Positions 16,904 through 26,201 of a stretch of DNA of 64,000 nucleotides are shown here, in pieces. The notes beneath the pieces are model-generated. The model saw only the letters and a list, made by a program, of their open reading frames with translations. It did no database searches and was not told the origin of the DNA. Numbering within the stretch: the first letter of the stretch is position 1; each line of letters opens with the position of its first letter. Both the position numbers and the translations under genes were made by a program. The stretch is from Rhizobium phaseoli. Its GTDB lineage: Bacteria > Pseudomonadota > Alphaproteobacteria > Rhizobiales > Rhizobiaceae. The stretch spans positions 186,001 through 250,000 of the forward strand of contig NZ_WUFT01000005.1 of the NCBI RefSeq assembly GCF_010668805.1. Reading direction: 5' to 3'.

Positions 16904-19033
16904 ATGTCGTCGAATCTTGCGGGTAGGCACGATCGCACCCAGACCTCTTCCATCATTGCGACAACGGTCTGTTTCCTTGTCGTCGCCCTCGTCCTGACCG
17001 GCCTGATGGCTCATGTCGTCGTCAAGATGACCCGGTCGGCGAATGAGATCGACGATGCGCGGGCCACGCGCGCTGCCCGCGCGGCGATCGGAGCCTTTGT
17101 GGCTCGTCTGAGCGGGACGACGACGGACAATGCCGTATGGGACGATGCCTATGGTGCGGCCTCATCTGCTGCTGCCGCCGACTGGGCCTATGAAAATTGG
17201 GGAAAGACCAGCGAGAATTACGCGCTCTATGACGGCGCGATCGTCATTGGCCCTGACCGGTCTTCGATCGTCTCCGCATATGCCAAGGGCAAGCCCTTCG
17301 AGCCTAGCGCCTTTTTCGGCGAAGGCTTCTATCGGCAGATCAACGCATCTGCCGATCCCGAACGGGCGCCAATGGTCAACTTCATCAAGACCGAAAGCGG
17401 TATCGCTCTTCTCGCATCGCAGGCAATCCAGCCCTTCGAAGCCTCCGGAGAGCTTCCGAAACTCAGCGTGCTGAGCTTTTATAAGGAATTTACGCCCGCG
17501 GTTCTCGACGCGCTCTCGAACGAACATGAACTCGAAGGCCTGCACCTTGAGACGAAGCCCAGGCCGGAATTTCTGAATACCCCGATCACCGACATGAAAG
17601 GCGCCGTCATCGGCTACCTCGTATGGCCGAGCAAGGCGCCGGGAAGCACCGTGTTTCATCAGGTCACGCCCTATGTTGCGGCCGCCGTCGCCATTCTTGC
17701 GCTGTTCCTGATCGGCGTTCTGATGGTCGGGGCGTCCGAGGCACGGCGCCTGCGCCAGTTGGCGGACACAGCGCTTTTCGAAGCCGGCCATGACAGCCTG
17801 AGCGGCCTGTTGAACAGACACGGACTTCTGAGCCTGCTGGAAGAGTTGGAAAGTTCGGGCTCTTCGCCACTCCGGCTCTATCTGGTCGACCTCGATGGCT
17901 TCAAGGCCGTCAACGATGCCTGGGGGCATGCGGTCGGCGACGATTTGATCCGACTGGTCTCGAACGCGCTGATGGCCTGCCACCCCGAGGTCGTCGCCGC
18001 GGCCAGGCTGGGAGGTGACGAATTCGCGCTGGTGCATGTTGGGTCTGCTACCTCAGAAGATATGGAAAAGACCATTCTGGCACTGTTTGCCGAGCCCTTC
18101 AAAATCGAAGGACGAACGATCGAAGTTGGAGCAAGCATCGGAGCTGCCGGGCGCGACGGAGACATCGAGCCCTTGGAGCTTCTCCGCAGAGCGGACATGG
18201 CTCTCTATCGTGCCAAGGCGAATGGCAGAGGCCAGGCGATCGAATACGACCCCGAACTGGACGAGGAACGCCAACGGGTCGCCGAGCTGGAAGGCCTGTT
18301 GAAGTACGCCATCAGCAGCGGTGCGATCGAAGCGGTTTTCCAGCCGCTCGTCTCTGCCACGACAGGCGCTGTCACTGGTCTTGAAGCACTCGCACGCTGG
18401 CGAACGCCAACGGGAAATATCAGCCCGGAGATTTTCATCCCTCTCGCCGAGCGGTGCGGCCTCATCGACGCGCTCGGCGTCCACATGCTGAGAACATCGA
18501 TCGAGCATGCCGAGAGCTGGCCCGATCTGGCATTGTCGGTGAACGTCTCGCCAATCCAGCTCTGCAATCCCGAATTTGCCGCCGAAGTGATTTCGGTCCT
18601 GCAGGAGCGCAATTTCGATCCAAAACGCCTGACCTTGGAAATCACTGAAGGTGTTCTGATGACAAATCCGGATCAGGCCCGGCGGTCGATTGATCAGCTC
18701 AAGCGCGTTGGTATCAAGTTCGCGCTCGACGACTTTGGCTGCGGCTACGCCAGCATCGGCGCATTGCGGCAGTTCGGGTTCGATCGCATGAAGATCGATC
18801 GCTCGCTTGTATCCGCTCTCGATGAAGGCGCCAACGGCGCCGACGTCCTTCGCGCGACCATTTCCCTGGCGACCGCCCTGCAGATTCCCGTGACCGCCGA
18901 AGGCATCGAGAACAGCCGCCAGGCGGCGATCTTGCGAGAGGCCGGCTGCGATCAGCTTCAAGGCTATCTGATGGGAAGACCGATGTCGGCACGCGATATA
19001 TCCAGCAAACTGGAAGAAGAGTCGGCCGCCTGA
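16904..19033 (+). CDS. Bifunctional GGDEF-EAL c-di-GMP protein with CHASE4-like sensor
   Basis: A 709-residue membrane protein. TM1 is at about 15-38, a periplasmic CHASE4-like domain at about 45-240 (TTTDNAVWDDAYGA is typical), and TM2 at about 245-268. A GGDEF domain follows with intact G370-GDEF-374 and an EAL domain with E494-A-L. The canonical I-site RxxD upstream of GGDEF reads PEVV, so product inhibition at that site is not expected. EAL catalytic motifs NVSP, LEITEG, DDFGCGYAS, MKIDRSLV and TAEGIE are all present, so phosphodiesterase activity is likely; net activity cannot be predicted. Monocistronic. Confidence 0.92.
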   Translation: MSSNLAGRHDRTQTSSIIATTVCFLVVALVLTGLMAHVVVKMTRSANEIDDARATRAARAAIGAFVARLSGTTTDNAVWDDAYGAASSAAAADWAYENWGKTSENYALYDGAIVIGPDRSSIVSAYAKGKPFEPSAFFGEGFYRQINASADPERAPMVNFIKTESGIALLASQAIQPFEASGELPKLSVLSFYKEFTPAVLDALSNEHELEGLHLETKPRPEFLNTPITDMKGAVIGYLVWPSKAPGSTVFHQVTPYVAAAVAILALFLIGVLMVGASEARRLRQLADTALFEAGHDSLSGLLNRHGLLSLLEELESSGSSPLRLYLVDLDGFKAVNDAWGHAVGDDLIRLVSNALMACHPEVVAAARLGGDEFALVHVGSATSEDMEKTILALFAEPFKIEGRTIEVGASIGAAGRDGDIEPLELLRRADMALYRAKANGRGQAIEYDPELDEERQRVAELEGLLKYAISSGAIEAVFQPLVSATTGAVTGLEALARWRTPTGNISPEIFIPLAERCGLIDALGVHMLRTSIEHAESWPDLALSVNVSPIQLCNPEFAAEVISVLQERNFDPKRLTLEITEGVLMTNPDQARRSIDQLKRVGIKFALDDFGCGYASIGALRQFGFDRMKIDRSLVSALDEGANGADVLRATISLATALQIPVTAEGIENSRQAAILREAGCDQLQGYLMGRPMSARDISSKLEEESAA

Positions 19034-19253
19034 CGCGCGATTGATGGGCGTTGCCGGCGTTGCAACGCGTTGGCCCCGCATTTCGAAAATTTGAAAAGCG
19101 ATCTTTTCGGGCATGCTGCGGCAATCGACCACAGCCATGCGTCAATCTATCCCGATGTTTTTGCTAAGGCTTTGTTAAGTCCGCGTTTCAACGGGAAGGC
19201 TGCGGCTTCGGCATTTGATGCGCGGCTCTGCCTTCGGTTTCGACCCTCCATAA
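19034..19253. other. Gap upstream of the pst Pho box
   Basis: It contains a 12-base perfect palindrome GCGTTGCAACGC (about 19057-19068) shortly after the GGDEF-EAL stop and AT-rich sequence near 19150. I see no gene. Confidence 0.4.
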
Positions 19254-19271
19254 CCGTCATCAAACTGTAAT
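19254..19271 (+). promoter_or_regulatory. Pho box (PhoB site) upstream of pstS
   Basis: CCGTCAT-CAAA-CTGTAAT matches the PhoB direct repeat CTGTCAT-N4-CTGTCAT at 12 of 14 positions. It ends 114 bases before the pstS start. This predicts induction of pstSCAB under phosphate limitation. Confidence 0.75.
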
Positions 19272-19385
19272 AATACGCGCCTAGCCCGCCTGATGGGATG
19301 AGAATTTCAGCGCTTGAGACCAATGGATACCCCCTCCGTGGCGCTGGTCTCGTCGTTCTTCAAATCCATTAGGGAAGCGCTTCAC

Positions 19386-20408
19386 ATGCTCACTAGGAAA
19401 CTCCTCTCGGCCTGCCTCGGCGCGGGCTTGGTTGCCGCTCTGGCGGTTTCGGCGTCGGCTGCCGATATCACCGGCGCCGGCTCCACCTTCGTCTATCCGG
19501 TCCTGTCCAAGTGGTCCGCCGACTACAACAAGCAGACCGGCGACAAGCTGAACTACCAGTCGATCGGTTCGGGCGGCGGTATCGCCCAGATCAAGGCAGC
19601 AACGGTTGACTTCGGCGCATCCGACAAGCCGCTCGAGCCCAAGGAACTGTCCGATGGCGGTTTCGGCCAGTTCCCGCTCGTCGTCGGCGGCATCGTGCCT
19701 GTTATCAACGTCAAGGGCATCAAGTCGGGCGAACTGAAACTCACCGGCAAGGTTCTCGCCGACATCTATCTCGGCAATGTCACCATGTGGAACGACAAGA
19801 CCATCGCCGATCTGAACCCGGGCCTGAAGCTGCCCGACAGCCAGATCGCCGTCGTACACCGTTCGGACGGTTCGGGCACCTCGTTCAACTGGACGAATTA
19901 TTTCTCCAAGGTCAACGAAGACTGGAAGAGCAAGGTCGGTGAAGGCACCGCCGTCAACTGGCCGGTCGGCATCGGCGGCAAGGGCAACGAAGGCGTTGCC
20001 GCTTACGTCACCCGCGTCAAGGATTCGATCGGCTACGTCGAATATGCCTACGCCCTGCAGAACAAGCTGCCCTACGTTCTGATCCAGAACGCTGCCGGCC
20101 AGTATCCTAAGCCGAATGCAGAAAGCTTCTCGGCCGCTGCTGCCAGCGCCGAATGGACCAAGGCTCAGGACTTCTACCTGATCATGACCAACGCTCCGGG
20201 CGAAAAGGCCTGGCCGGTGACCGCTACGACCTGGGCGGTCATGTACAAGGACCCGAAGGATGCGGCGCGCTCCAAGGCAGCCTTCACCTTCTTCAAATGG
20301 GCGCTCGAAAACGGCCAGAAGGAAGCCTCTTCTCTCGATTACGTTCCGCTTCCGGAAACCCTCGTGAAGCAGATCGAGGACTACTGGACGGCCTCCTTCA
20401 AGGGCTGA
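19386..20408 (+). CDS. pstS: Phosphate ABC transporter, periplasmic phosphate-binding protein
   Basis: A 340-residue protein with a signal peptide (about residues 1-25, ending SASAADI). The mature domain begins DITGAGSTFVYPVLSKW and carries the phosphate-binding loops GAGSTF, SIGSGGGIAQI and RSDGSGTSFNWTNYF seen in E. coli-type PstS. It delivers inorganic phosphate to the PstCA channel. ATG 19386 has AGGGA upstream and yields the signal peptide directly; the frame is open for 24 codons further without one. It is followed by a strong intergenic hairpin before pstC. Confidence 0.96.
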   Translation: MLTRKLLSACLGAGLVAALAVSASAADITGAGSTFVYPVLSKWSADYNKQTGDKLNYQSIGSGGGIAQIKAATVDFGASDKPLEPKELSDGGFGQFPLVVGGIVPVINVKGIKSGELKLTGKVLADIYLGNVTMWNDKTIADLNPGLKLPDSQIAVVHRSDGSGTSFNWTNYFSKVNEDWKSKVGEGTAVNWPVGIGGKGNEGVAAYVTRVKDSIGYVEYAYALQNKLPYVLIQNAAGQYPKPNAESFSAAAASAEWTKAQDFYLIMTNAPGEKAWPVTATTWAVMYKDPKDAARSKAAFTFFKWALENGQKEASSLDYVPLPETLVKQIEDYWTASFKG

Positions 20409-20425
20409 TCTGCAAGACCTGCGGT

Positions 20426-20454
20426 CGGGGTGGAAAGCGAGGCTTTCCGCCCCG
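20426..20454 (+). other. Strong stem-loop between pstS and pstC
   Basis: The arms 20426-20438 and 20442-20454 form a 13-bp stem (one G-U pair) with a 3-base loop and no T-run. Placed 17 bases after the pstS stop, it is well suited to protect the pstS mRNA 3' end or partly terminate, giving more binding protein than permease. It also makes the ATG at 20456 an unlikely pstC start. Confidence 0.65.
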
Positions 20455-20488
20455 TATGTCTTTCCTCAAAGCAGTCGAGCATATTGAT

Positions 20489-21466
20489 ATGAGCGAAGCA
20501 TTGGCATCGCTGCCCGCCTCCGGAACGGGCGTGAAGCGTCGCCACAGTGCGACCGGCGATCGTATTTTTTACTGGATAGTGTTGGGCTGCGGCCTGTTCG
20601 TTCTGGCAGCGCTGCTGGCCGCAACGATTTCGATGGCATTGAGTGGTTTTCAGGCGTTCCGGACCTTCGGGTTTGGCTTCCTCACCGGCACGGAATGGGA
20701 TCCGGTCGCCGAGCAGTTTGCGGGGCTCGTGCCGATCTACGGCACGCTGGTCACCTCGGCGCTCGCCATGATCATCGGCGTCCCCGTCAGCCTCGGTATC
20801 GCCGTTTTCATTACCGAAGTTGCGCCGCGCTCCATGCGCGGCCCGATCGGCGGCGCTGTCGAGCTTCTCGCCGGCATCCCCTCGATCATTTACGGCATGT
20901 GGGGGCTCTTCACTTTCGCTCCCTTCATGTCGGATTATATTCAGCCGGTTCTGATCGACTGGCTGGGCCCGATCCCGGGGATCGGCGTGCTGTTTTCAGG
21001 CGCCCCGCTTGGCATCGGCATGCTGACGTCGGGAATCGTGCTGGCGATCATGATCATCCCCTTCATTTCCTCGGTCATGCGCGACGTCTTCTTGGTCGTG
21101 CCCGCGCAGTTGAAGGAATCGGCCTATGCGCTTGGTTCGACCAAATGGGAAGTGGTGCGCGACATCGTCATCCCGCACACCCGCACCGCCGTCGTCGGCG
21201 GCATCTTCCTCGGTCTCGGCCGTGCGCTCGGCGAAACCATGGCGGTGACCTTCGTGCTCGGCAACACTCATAATATCGCCGTGTCGCTGATGGAGCCCGG
21301 CACCTCGATCGCCGCCACCCTCGCCAACGAGTTTGCCGAGGCGTCGGATGACCTCTACAGATCGTCGCTCGCAGCTCTTGGCCTGATCCTCTTTGTCGTC
21401 ACCTTTATCGTTCTGGCGGCCGCCAAGCTCATGCTGGTGCGCATGGCAAAGCAGAGAGGGGAGTAA
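20489..21466 (+). CDS. pstC: Phosphate ABC transporter permease PstC
   Basis: A 325-residue inner-membrane protein with about six helices. The permease EAA loop is PAQLKESAYALGSTKWEVVR and the downstream GLGRALGETMAV segment is diagnostic of PstC/PstA. The frame is open well upstream into pstS; ATG 20489 (MSEALASLP) is chosen because the earlier ATG 20456 abuts the hairpin, although its ribosome site is not clearly worse. It pairs with PstA to form the channel. Confidence 0.93.
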   Translation: MSEALASLPASGTGVKRRHSATGDRIFYWIVLGCGLFVLAALLAATISMALSGFQAFRTFGFGFLTGTEWDPVAEQFAGLVPIYGTLVTSALAMIIGVPVSLGIAVFITEVAPRSMRGPIGGAVELLAGIPSIIYGMWGLFTFAPFMSDYIQPVLIDWLGPIPGIGVLFSGAPLGIGMLTSGIVLAIMIIPFISSVMRDVFLVVPAQLKESAYALGSTKWEVVRDIVIPHTRTAVVGGIFLGLGRALGETMAVTFVLGNTHNIAVSLMEPGTSIAATLANEFAEASDDLYRSSLAALGLILFVVTFIVLAAAKLMLVRMAKQRGE

Positions 21467-21467
21467 T

Positions 21468-22325
21468 ATGGCCACGTATTCGGGTTCCCTTTACCGCCGT
21501 CGCCAGATCGGCAGCGCGATTGCGTTGACGTTTTGCGGCCTGGCGACCGTGTTCGGCCTGGTATTTCTGGCCTGGATTCTCTGGACGACGCTGATCCACG
21601 GTCTGTCCGCGCTGAGCCCCAGTCTCGTCACCGAAATGACGCCGCCGCCCGGCGAAGACGGCGGCGGTCTCGCCAACGCGTTCATGGGCAGCCTGCTGAT
21701 GGTCGTGCTGGCTGTCGTCATCGGCACACCGATCGGCGTGCTCGCCGGCACCTATCTGTCGGAGTTCAGCCGCGGCAAAAAGCTCGGCGAGGCAATCCGC
21801 TTCGTCAACGATATCCTGCTCTCGGCGCCGTCCATCATCATCGGCCTGTTCGTCTACCAGCTGGTCGTCCGCCCGACATACCGCTTCTCCGGCTTTGCCG
21901 GCGGCATCGCGCTCGCCTTCATCTTCCTGCCGGTCGTGGTGCGCACGACCGACGAGATGCTGCGGCTGGTTCCCGATGTCATGCGCGAGGCAGCCTTGTC
22001 GCTCGGCATCCCGCGCTGGAAGGTCACGGTCAACGTGCTCTATCGCGCCGCGTCCACCGGCATTCTGACCGGTATTCTCCTTGCGATCGCCCGCATTTCG
22101 GGAGAAACCGCGCCGCTCCTCTTCACAGCTCTGAACAACCAGTATTGGAGCCTGGATATGTCGCAGCCGATGGCGAATATTCCCGTCGTCATCTTCCAGT
22201 TCGCTATGAGCCCCTATGAGCAATGGCAGAATCTCGCCTGGGCCGGTGCCTTCGTGATGACCGCCGTCGTTTTGATCCTGAGCGTTGTATCGCGCTCCGT
22301 CCTCAACCGAAAAGGTGGGAAATGA
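21468..22325 (+). CDS. pstA: Phosphate ABC transporter permease PstA
   Basis: A 285-residue permease with six helices. The EAA loop [20 protein letters not shown] and the segment [15 protein letters not shown] are typical of PstA. ATG 21468 overlaps the end of pstC closely (1 base between stop and start) behind an AGAGAGGGGAG ribosome site. It ends in an ATGA overlap with pstB. Confidence 0.95.
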   Translation: MATYSGSLYRRRQIGSAIALTFCGLATVFGLVFLAWILWTTLIHGLSALSPSLVTEMTPPPGEDGGGLANAFMGSLLMVVLAVVIGTPIGVLAGTYLSEFSRGKKLGEAIRFVNDILLSAPSIIIGLFVYQLVVRPTYRFSGFAGGIALAFIFLPVVVRTTDEMLRLVPDVMREAALSLGIPRWKVTVNVLYRAASTGILTGILLAIARISGETAPLLFTALNNQYWSLDMSQPMANIPVVIFQFAMSPYEQWQNLAWAGAFVMTAVVLILSVVSRSVLNRKGGK

Positions 22326-23134
22326 TGCTTCAGTCCGCAGACACGTTCGATCCTGCTGCCAAGTCGGGAAAGCCGCTGGCAAAAGACAAGTTCGCGCTTG
22401 AGAAAGTCAATTTCTATTACGGTGACACCCACGCGATCAAGGATGTGAGCCTGAACTTCCCTGAGCGCCGGGTCTCGGCCCTGATCGGTCCGTCCGGCTG
22501 CGGCAAGTCTACGCTGCTGCGCATCCTGAACCGCATCTACATGCTCTATCCGAAGATTCGCGCCACCGGCTCGATCAAACTCGACGGCAAGAACATCCTC
22601 GACCCGGGCTTCTCGATGAACGAGCTGCGCGCCCGCGTCGGCATGGTGTTCCAGAAGCCCGTGCCGTTCCCGATGTCGATCTATGACAATATCGCCTACG
22701 GCATCCGCCACCATGAGCGCCTCAACAAGGCCGACATGGACATCCGCGTCGAGCAGGCGCTGCGTCAGGCCGCTCTGTGGGACGAGGTCAAGGACAAGTT
22801 GAAGGGCAGCGGCCTCGGTCTTTCCGGCGGCCAGCAGCAGCGTCTCTGCATTGCTCGCGGTGTGGCGCTGCGCCCGGAAGTCCTGCTCCTCGACGAGCCG
22901 ACCTCGGCCCTCGATCCGATCTCCACCGCCAAGGTGGAAGAATTGATCGCTCAGCTGAAGGGCGAATTTACCATCGTCATCGTCACCCACAACATGCAGC
23001 AGGCAAGCCGCATCTCCGACAACACCGCCTTCATGTATCTTGGCGAGCTCATCGAATACGGCCCGACTGCTGAGATTTTCCAGTCGCCGAAGGTCAAGCG
23101 CACTGAAGACTATATCACCGGCCGTTACGGCTGA
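22322..23134 (+). CDS. pstB: Phosphate ABC transporter ATP-binding protein
   Basis: A 270-residue ATPase powering phosphate uptake. Walker A is [14 protein letters not shown], the signature [14 protein letters not shown], and Walker [13 protein letters not shown], and [19 protein letters not shown] is the PstB-specific H-loop region. ATG 22322 overlaps the pstA stop (ATGA). No phoU or phoB follows, unlike the usual pstSCAB-phoU order; the next gene converges from the other strand. Confidence 0.97.
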   Translation: MMLQSADTFDPAAKSGKPLAKDKFALEKVNFYYGDTHAIKDVSLNFPERRVSALIGPSGCGKSTLLRILNRIYMLYPKIRATGSIKLDGKNILDPGFSMNELRARVGMVFQKPVPFPMSIYDNIAYGIRHHERLNKADMDIRVEQALRQAALWDEVKDKLKGSGLGLSGGQQQRLCIARGVALRPEVLLLDEPTSALDPISTAKVEELIAQLKGEFTIVIVTHNMQQASRISDNTAFMYLGELIEYGPTAEIFQSPKVKRTEDYITGRYG

Positions 23135-23142
23135 TCTGCGAA

Positions 23143-23160
23143 GCGGTGGGTCACCACCGC
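23143..23160. terminator. Stem-loop between convergent pstB and P450 genes
   Basis: GCGGTGG-GTCA-CCACCGC forms a 7-bp stem with a 4-base loop. It has no T-run on either side and overlaps the P450 stop codon, so it is only a possible bidirectional terminator. Confidence 0.4.
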
Positions 23161-24395
23161 AAATCCAGCCGGTCAAGTCCGTGGAAATGATAGACGTCCT
23201 TGACTTCAGGCGTCTTCGCCAACTTCAGGCCGGCAAGCCGCTCGAACAGGATCGGCAGCACGACGTTGAGCTCCAGCCGTGCCAGCGGCGCGCCGATGCA
23301 GAAATGGATGCCGGCGCCGAAGGAGAGGTTGGCTGCCTCGTTGCGATCGGGCCGGAAGGCGAGCGGATCGGTGAATTTCGCCGGATCGAGATTGGCGGCA
23401 GCGAGGATGAGGCTGACCTTGTCGCCGCGCTGGAAGGCGATGCCGTCGATTTCGGCTGGCTCGAGCGCCCAGCGCTGGAAGATGTGGACGGGCGCGCAGA
23501 TGCGCAGGGTTTCCTCGACTGTGCGCTCGGTCGTCGCCTCGTCCCGGAAGAGCGCCGCAGGATCCGAGCCGCTGTCGAGGATGATGCGCACGGAGTTGCC
23601 GATCTGGTGCACGGTCGCCTCGTGCCCGGCATTGAGCAGCACGATCGTCGTCGAGATCAGCTCCTCCTCCGTGAGATACTGACCCTTGTGCTCAGTGTGG
23701 ATCATGTGGGTCAGCAGGTCGTCGCGCGGCTCGGCCCGGCGCTCTGCAATCACCGTCTTAACGTAGTCGGAAAATTCCTTCGCCGCCCGTTCGGCCTCGT
23801 CCTCCTGCTCGCGCGTGCGGCCGAACATGTACATGCGGACATAGGCGTGCGACCAGGCAAGCAGCTGTGGACCCATCTCCTCCGGAATGCCGATCATCCT
23901 GGCGATCATCGTCACCGGGATGATGTCGGCAAAGGCAGAAAGCAGTTCGACCTCACCCTTGTCGGCGAAGCCGTCGATCAGTCGGTTGGCCAGTTCGGCA
24001 AGCTCCGGCTTCATCTTCTCGACATGGCGGGAGACGAAGGCGCGGTTGACGAGGGTGCGCAGCCGCGTGTGCTCCGGCGGTTCGAGTTCGAGCAGGGAAT
24101 AACGTTCCGAGAGATCGAAACTGGCAAGATGCGGCATCGGCTCGACAAGGCCGAGTTCCTCGCGGCTGGCGATATGCAGGATCTGCCGGCCGAAGCGGCG
24201 GTCGCGCAGCAGCCCGTTCACATGGTCGTAACCGGTGAAGAACCACTGCTTCTGCTCGCTCCAGTAAAAGGTCGGGCAATGGGCGTGGAGGGCGGCATAG
24301 GCGGCATTCGGGTTGCCGTAGAAGGCCGGGTTGCGGGCGTCCAGCGAGACGTGGCGGCTGGCCGGATCGATCGAGAGAAAGGGTGGTATCATCAT
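23151..24395 (-). CDS. Cytochrome P450
   Basis: A 414-residue soluble bacterial P450. The heme-cysteine loop is LSFGAGIHFCIGAPLARLE, the I-helix oxygen-binding motif LLNAGHEATVHQ (AG-x-E-A-T in place of AG-x-D-T-T), and the K-helix ExxR is EETLR. Length and motifs suit a class I enzyme that needs a separate ferredoxin and reductase; none is encoded nearby. The start MMIPPFLSIDP (ATG 24395) is preferred, although its ribosome site is weak and the frame is open to 24488. The substrate is unknown. Confidence 0.92.
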   Translation of the reverse strand: MMIPPFLSIDPASRHVSLDARNPAFYGNPNAAYAALHAHCPTFYWSEQKQWFFTGYDHVNGLLRDRRFGRQILHIASREELGLVEPMPHLASFDLSERYSLLELEPPEHTRLRTLVNRAFVSRHVEKMKPELAELANRLIDGFADKGEVELLSAFADIIPVTMIARMIGIPEEMGPQLLAWSHAYVRMYMFGRTREQEDEAERAAKEFSDYVKTVIAERRAEPRDDLLTHMIHTEHKGQYLTEEELISTTIVLLNAGHEATVHQIGNSVRIILDSGSDPAALFRDEATTERTVEETLRICAPVHIFQRWALEPAEIDGIAFQRGDKVSLILAAANLDPAKFTDPLAFRPDRNEAANLSFGAGIHFCIGAPLARLELNVVLPILFERLAGLKLAKTPEVKDVYHFHGLDRLDLRW

Positions 24396-24543
24396 GCCCG
24401 AAGGCTTAGCGGATTTGCCCGGCCTCGGAAAGATGCGGGGTGAGGGCGAGACGCCCGGAATTGACGCGCGCCCAGCCGCGCGCGTCAATCACTTTAAAAG
24501 CTGTGCCTAACCCTGGGGATTGATTTCGGTTTTCGGTGTGATA

Positions 24544-25797
24544 CTAGCCGGCCCGCGACAGCGTGCCCATGCGCCGCAGGGCCTCGACCTGGTCGTCGAC
24601 CGTCGGCACGAGTTCGCCGGCGGTGTTGCTCGGCGTGGCCGGCGCCGGCGCTGCCGCCTCCGCCTCGCCGAAGGTGACGGTGCAGTTGCGGCCGGCGCCC
24701 TTTGCCGCGTAGAGCGCCCGGTCGGCGGCCGAGATCAGCTTGTCGGTATTGGCTTCGATCGAGGAGGCGAGCGCAATGCCGATGCTGACCGTGACCGGAA
24801 CGATTGCCTCTCCGGTGCTGACGGGAAGACGGCAGAATTCGGTGCGGATCGCTTCGGCGATCGCCTCGGCTTCGGTCTGGTCCGTGACCGCGGCGAAGGC
24901 TGCGAATTCTTCGCCGCCCATACGGCCGAAGATGTGGTTCGGAATATACTGGCGGGCCATCCGCGCGAATTCGGTCAGCACGGTATCGCCGGACTGGTGG
25001 CCGAAACGGTCGTTGACGCGTTTGAAATGGTCGAGATCGAAGAGCATCACTGCGACCTGGCGCTGGTCGTTATGAGCTTTTTCCTGGATGGCGTTGAAAT
25101 AGCCGAGCAGGCCGCGGCGGTTGAGCACGCCGGTCAGCGAATCGGTCAGGGTGAGGGCGCGCAGATGCCGTTCGGAGCGCTCCATGATCAGCCGGCAGGT
25201 GAACGCGAAGGCGATGGTCAGCAGGAAGGCGCTTGCCATGGCCGAGGCGCCGCCGAGATTGGTCGCTTCGATATCGCTCGGCAGCGTCAGCGCCATCGTC
25301 AGCGCCGAGCCGAAGCACAGGCAGCCCTGGATGACGAACACGCCCATCAGCTTGACGCGGGTACGCTCGCGGCGCATGTCGCCGGCGGCGACCGCCAGGG
25401 CAAGCGCCGTCGCACCCGTCGCCGAAGCGAGATTATAGAGCACCACCCGGTTTGAATAATCGCTGTTGACCCAGGGCAGAAAGACCCCGGCGAGCCAGAT
25501 CGCCGGCGGCAGCAGCGCCCACCATTCGATCCGTTTTCGGTCCAGCGCCAGAAAACCCGCCACCCAGGCGCTCTGGCCGAGCAGCGCGATGGCATTGCCG
25601 ATCTCTATGGACAACAGGCTGGGCACCTGGCCGCGCAGCGCGATCATCGCAAAGCCGATACCGGTCAGCAGAAAGCCGATGCCCCAATAGAGGTAGGCCT
25701 CGTTCCTGACATTGTGGCGCCAGGCGACGAACAGCACCAGAGCGAGCGTCATCGCCTCCGAACACCAGATGGCGAGACCTGTAGCAATATTGAACAC
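24544..25797 (-). CDS. Membrane diguanylate cyclase (GGDEF)
   Basis: A 417-residue protein. About seven hydrophobic helices fill residues 5-205, resembling a 7TM/MASE-like sensor without a recognisable ligand motif. A GGDEF domain (about 215-375) follows, with LTDSLTGVLNRRGLL at its start and an intact GGEEF signature (GRMGGEEFAAFA). The position of the I-site lacks RxxD. The C-terminal 40 residues are Ala/Pro-rich and probably disordered. It should synthesise c-di-GMP at the membrane. The neighbour at 16904 is a second c-di-GMP enzyme, separated by pst and P450. Confidence 0.9.
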   Translation of the reverse strand: MFNIATGLAIWCSEAMTLALVLFVAWRHNVRNEAYLYWGIGFLLTGIGFAMIALRGQVPSLLSIEIGNAIALLGQSAWVAGFLALDRKRIEWWALLPPAIWLAGVFLPWVNSDYSNRVVLYNLASATGATALALAVAAGDMRRERTRVKLMGVFVIQGCLCFGSALTMALTLPSDIEATNLGGASAMASAFLLTIAFAFTCRLIMERSERHLRALTLTDSLTGVLNRRGLLGYFNAIQEKAHNDQRQVAVMLFDLDHFKRVNDRFGHQSGDTVLTEFARMARQYIPNHIFGRMGGEEFAAFAAVTDQTEAEAIAEAIRTEFCRLPVSTGEAIVPVTVSIGIALASSIEANTDKLISAADRALYAAKGAGRNCTVTFGEAEAAAPAPATPSNTAGELVPTVDDQVEALRRMGTLSRAG

Positions 25798-26110
25798 GGC
25801 AGCAACCCCTTGCCCGTCGGCCTTATCTGTCGGCCGCTATTTGTTGGCCTGTATCCTTGCTGATGAAGCTCGCCACTTCCTTAATGCTGTTGCGCCGCAG
25901 CACGCTTTTGGGCTGATATCTGCCGGTAGGCTTTCTCTAGGGTAAACGTTTATGAGCGCTCTCGAATGAAGTAAGCATTCCTTCATCCTGTCGTCGAGAA
26001 AAGCCGGGGGCGAGGCTGCCAGGGCCTCGCCGTTAACAGGCGTTTGGGGGAAAGAGGCTACCAGCTAAGGCCGCTTTGCCCCGCCTTCTTAACGTTATCC
26101 TCATGCGTGT
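25798..26110. other. Intergenic gap before clpP
   Basis: Shared upstream region of the leftward diguanylate cyclase gene and clpP. It contains an 8-bp stem-loop GGCGAGGC...GCCTCGCC (26009-26031). No gene is seen. Confidence 0.4.
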
Positions 26111-26140
26111 CTTGAAGAGGAGGGCAGGGACACTCTATGT
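26111..26140 (+). promoter_or_regulatory. RpoH (sigma-32)-type heat-shock promoter of clpP
   Basis: CTTGAA (26111-26116), a 17-base spacer and TCTATGT (26134-26140) fit the alphaproteobacterial RpoH pattern CTTGAC-N17-CCTATNT with one mismatch in each box. It lies 61 bases before the clpP start. Heat-shock control of clpP is known in related bacteria. Confidence 0.65.
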
Positions 26141-26201
26141 AGGGATAGACATTTTCTTTGATTCCCGGCGCGGGCCGGCGAGACGTTGACAAAGGACGCA
26201 C

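Noticed and set aside
20153..20488. N-terminal extension of pstC through the end of pstS
   Set aside because: The added residues are out-of-frame pstS sequence; the extension passes through the intercistronic hairpin.
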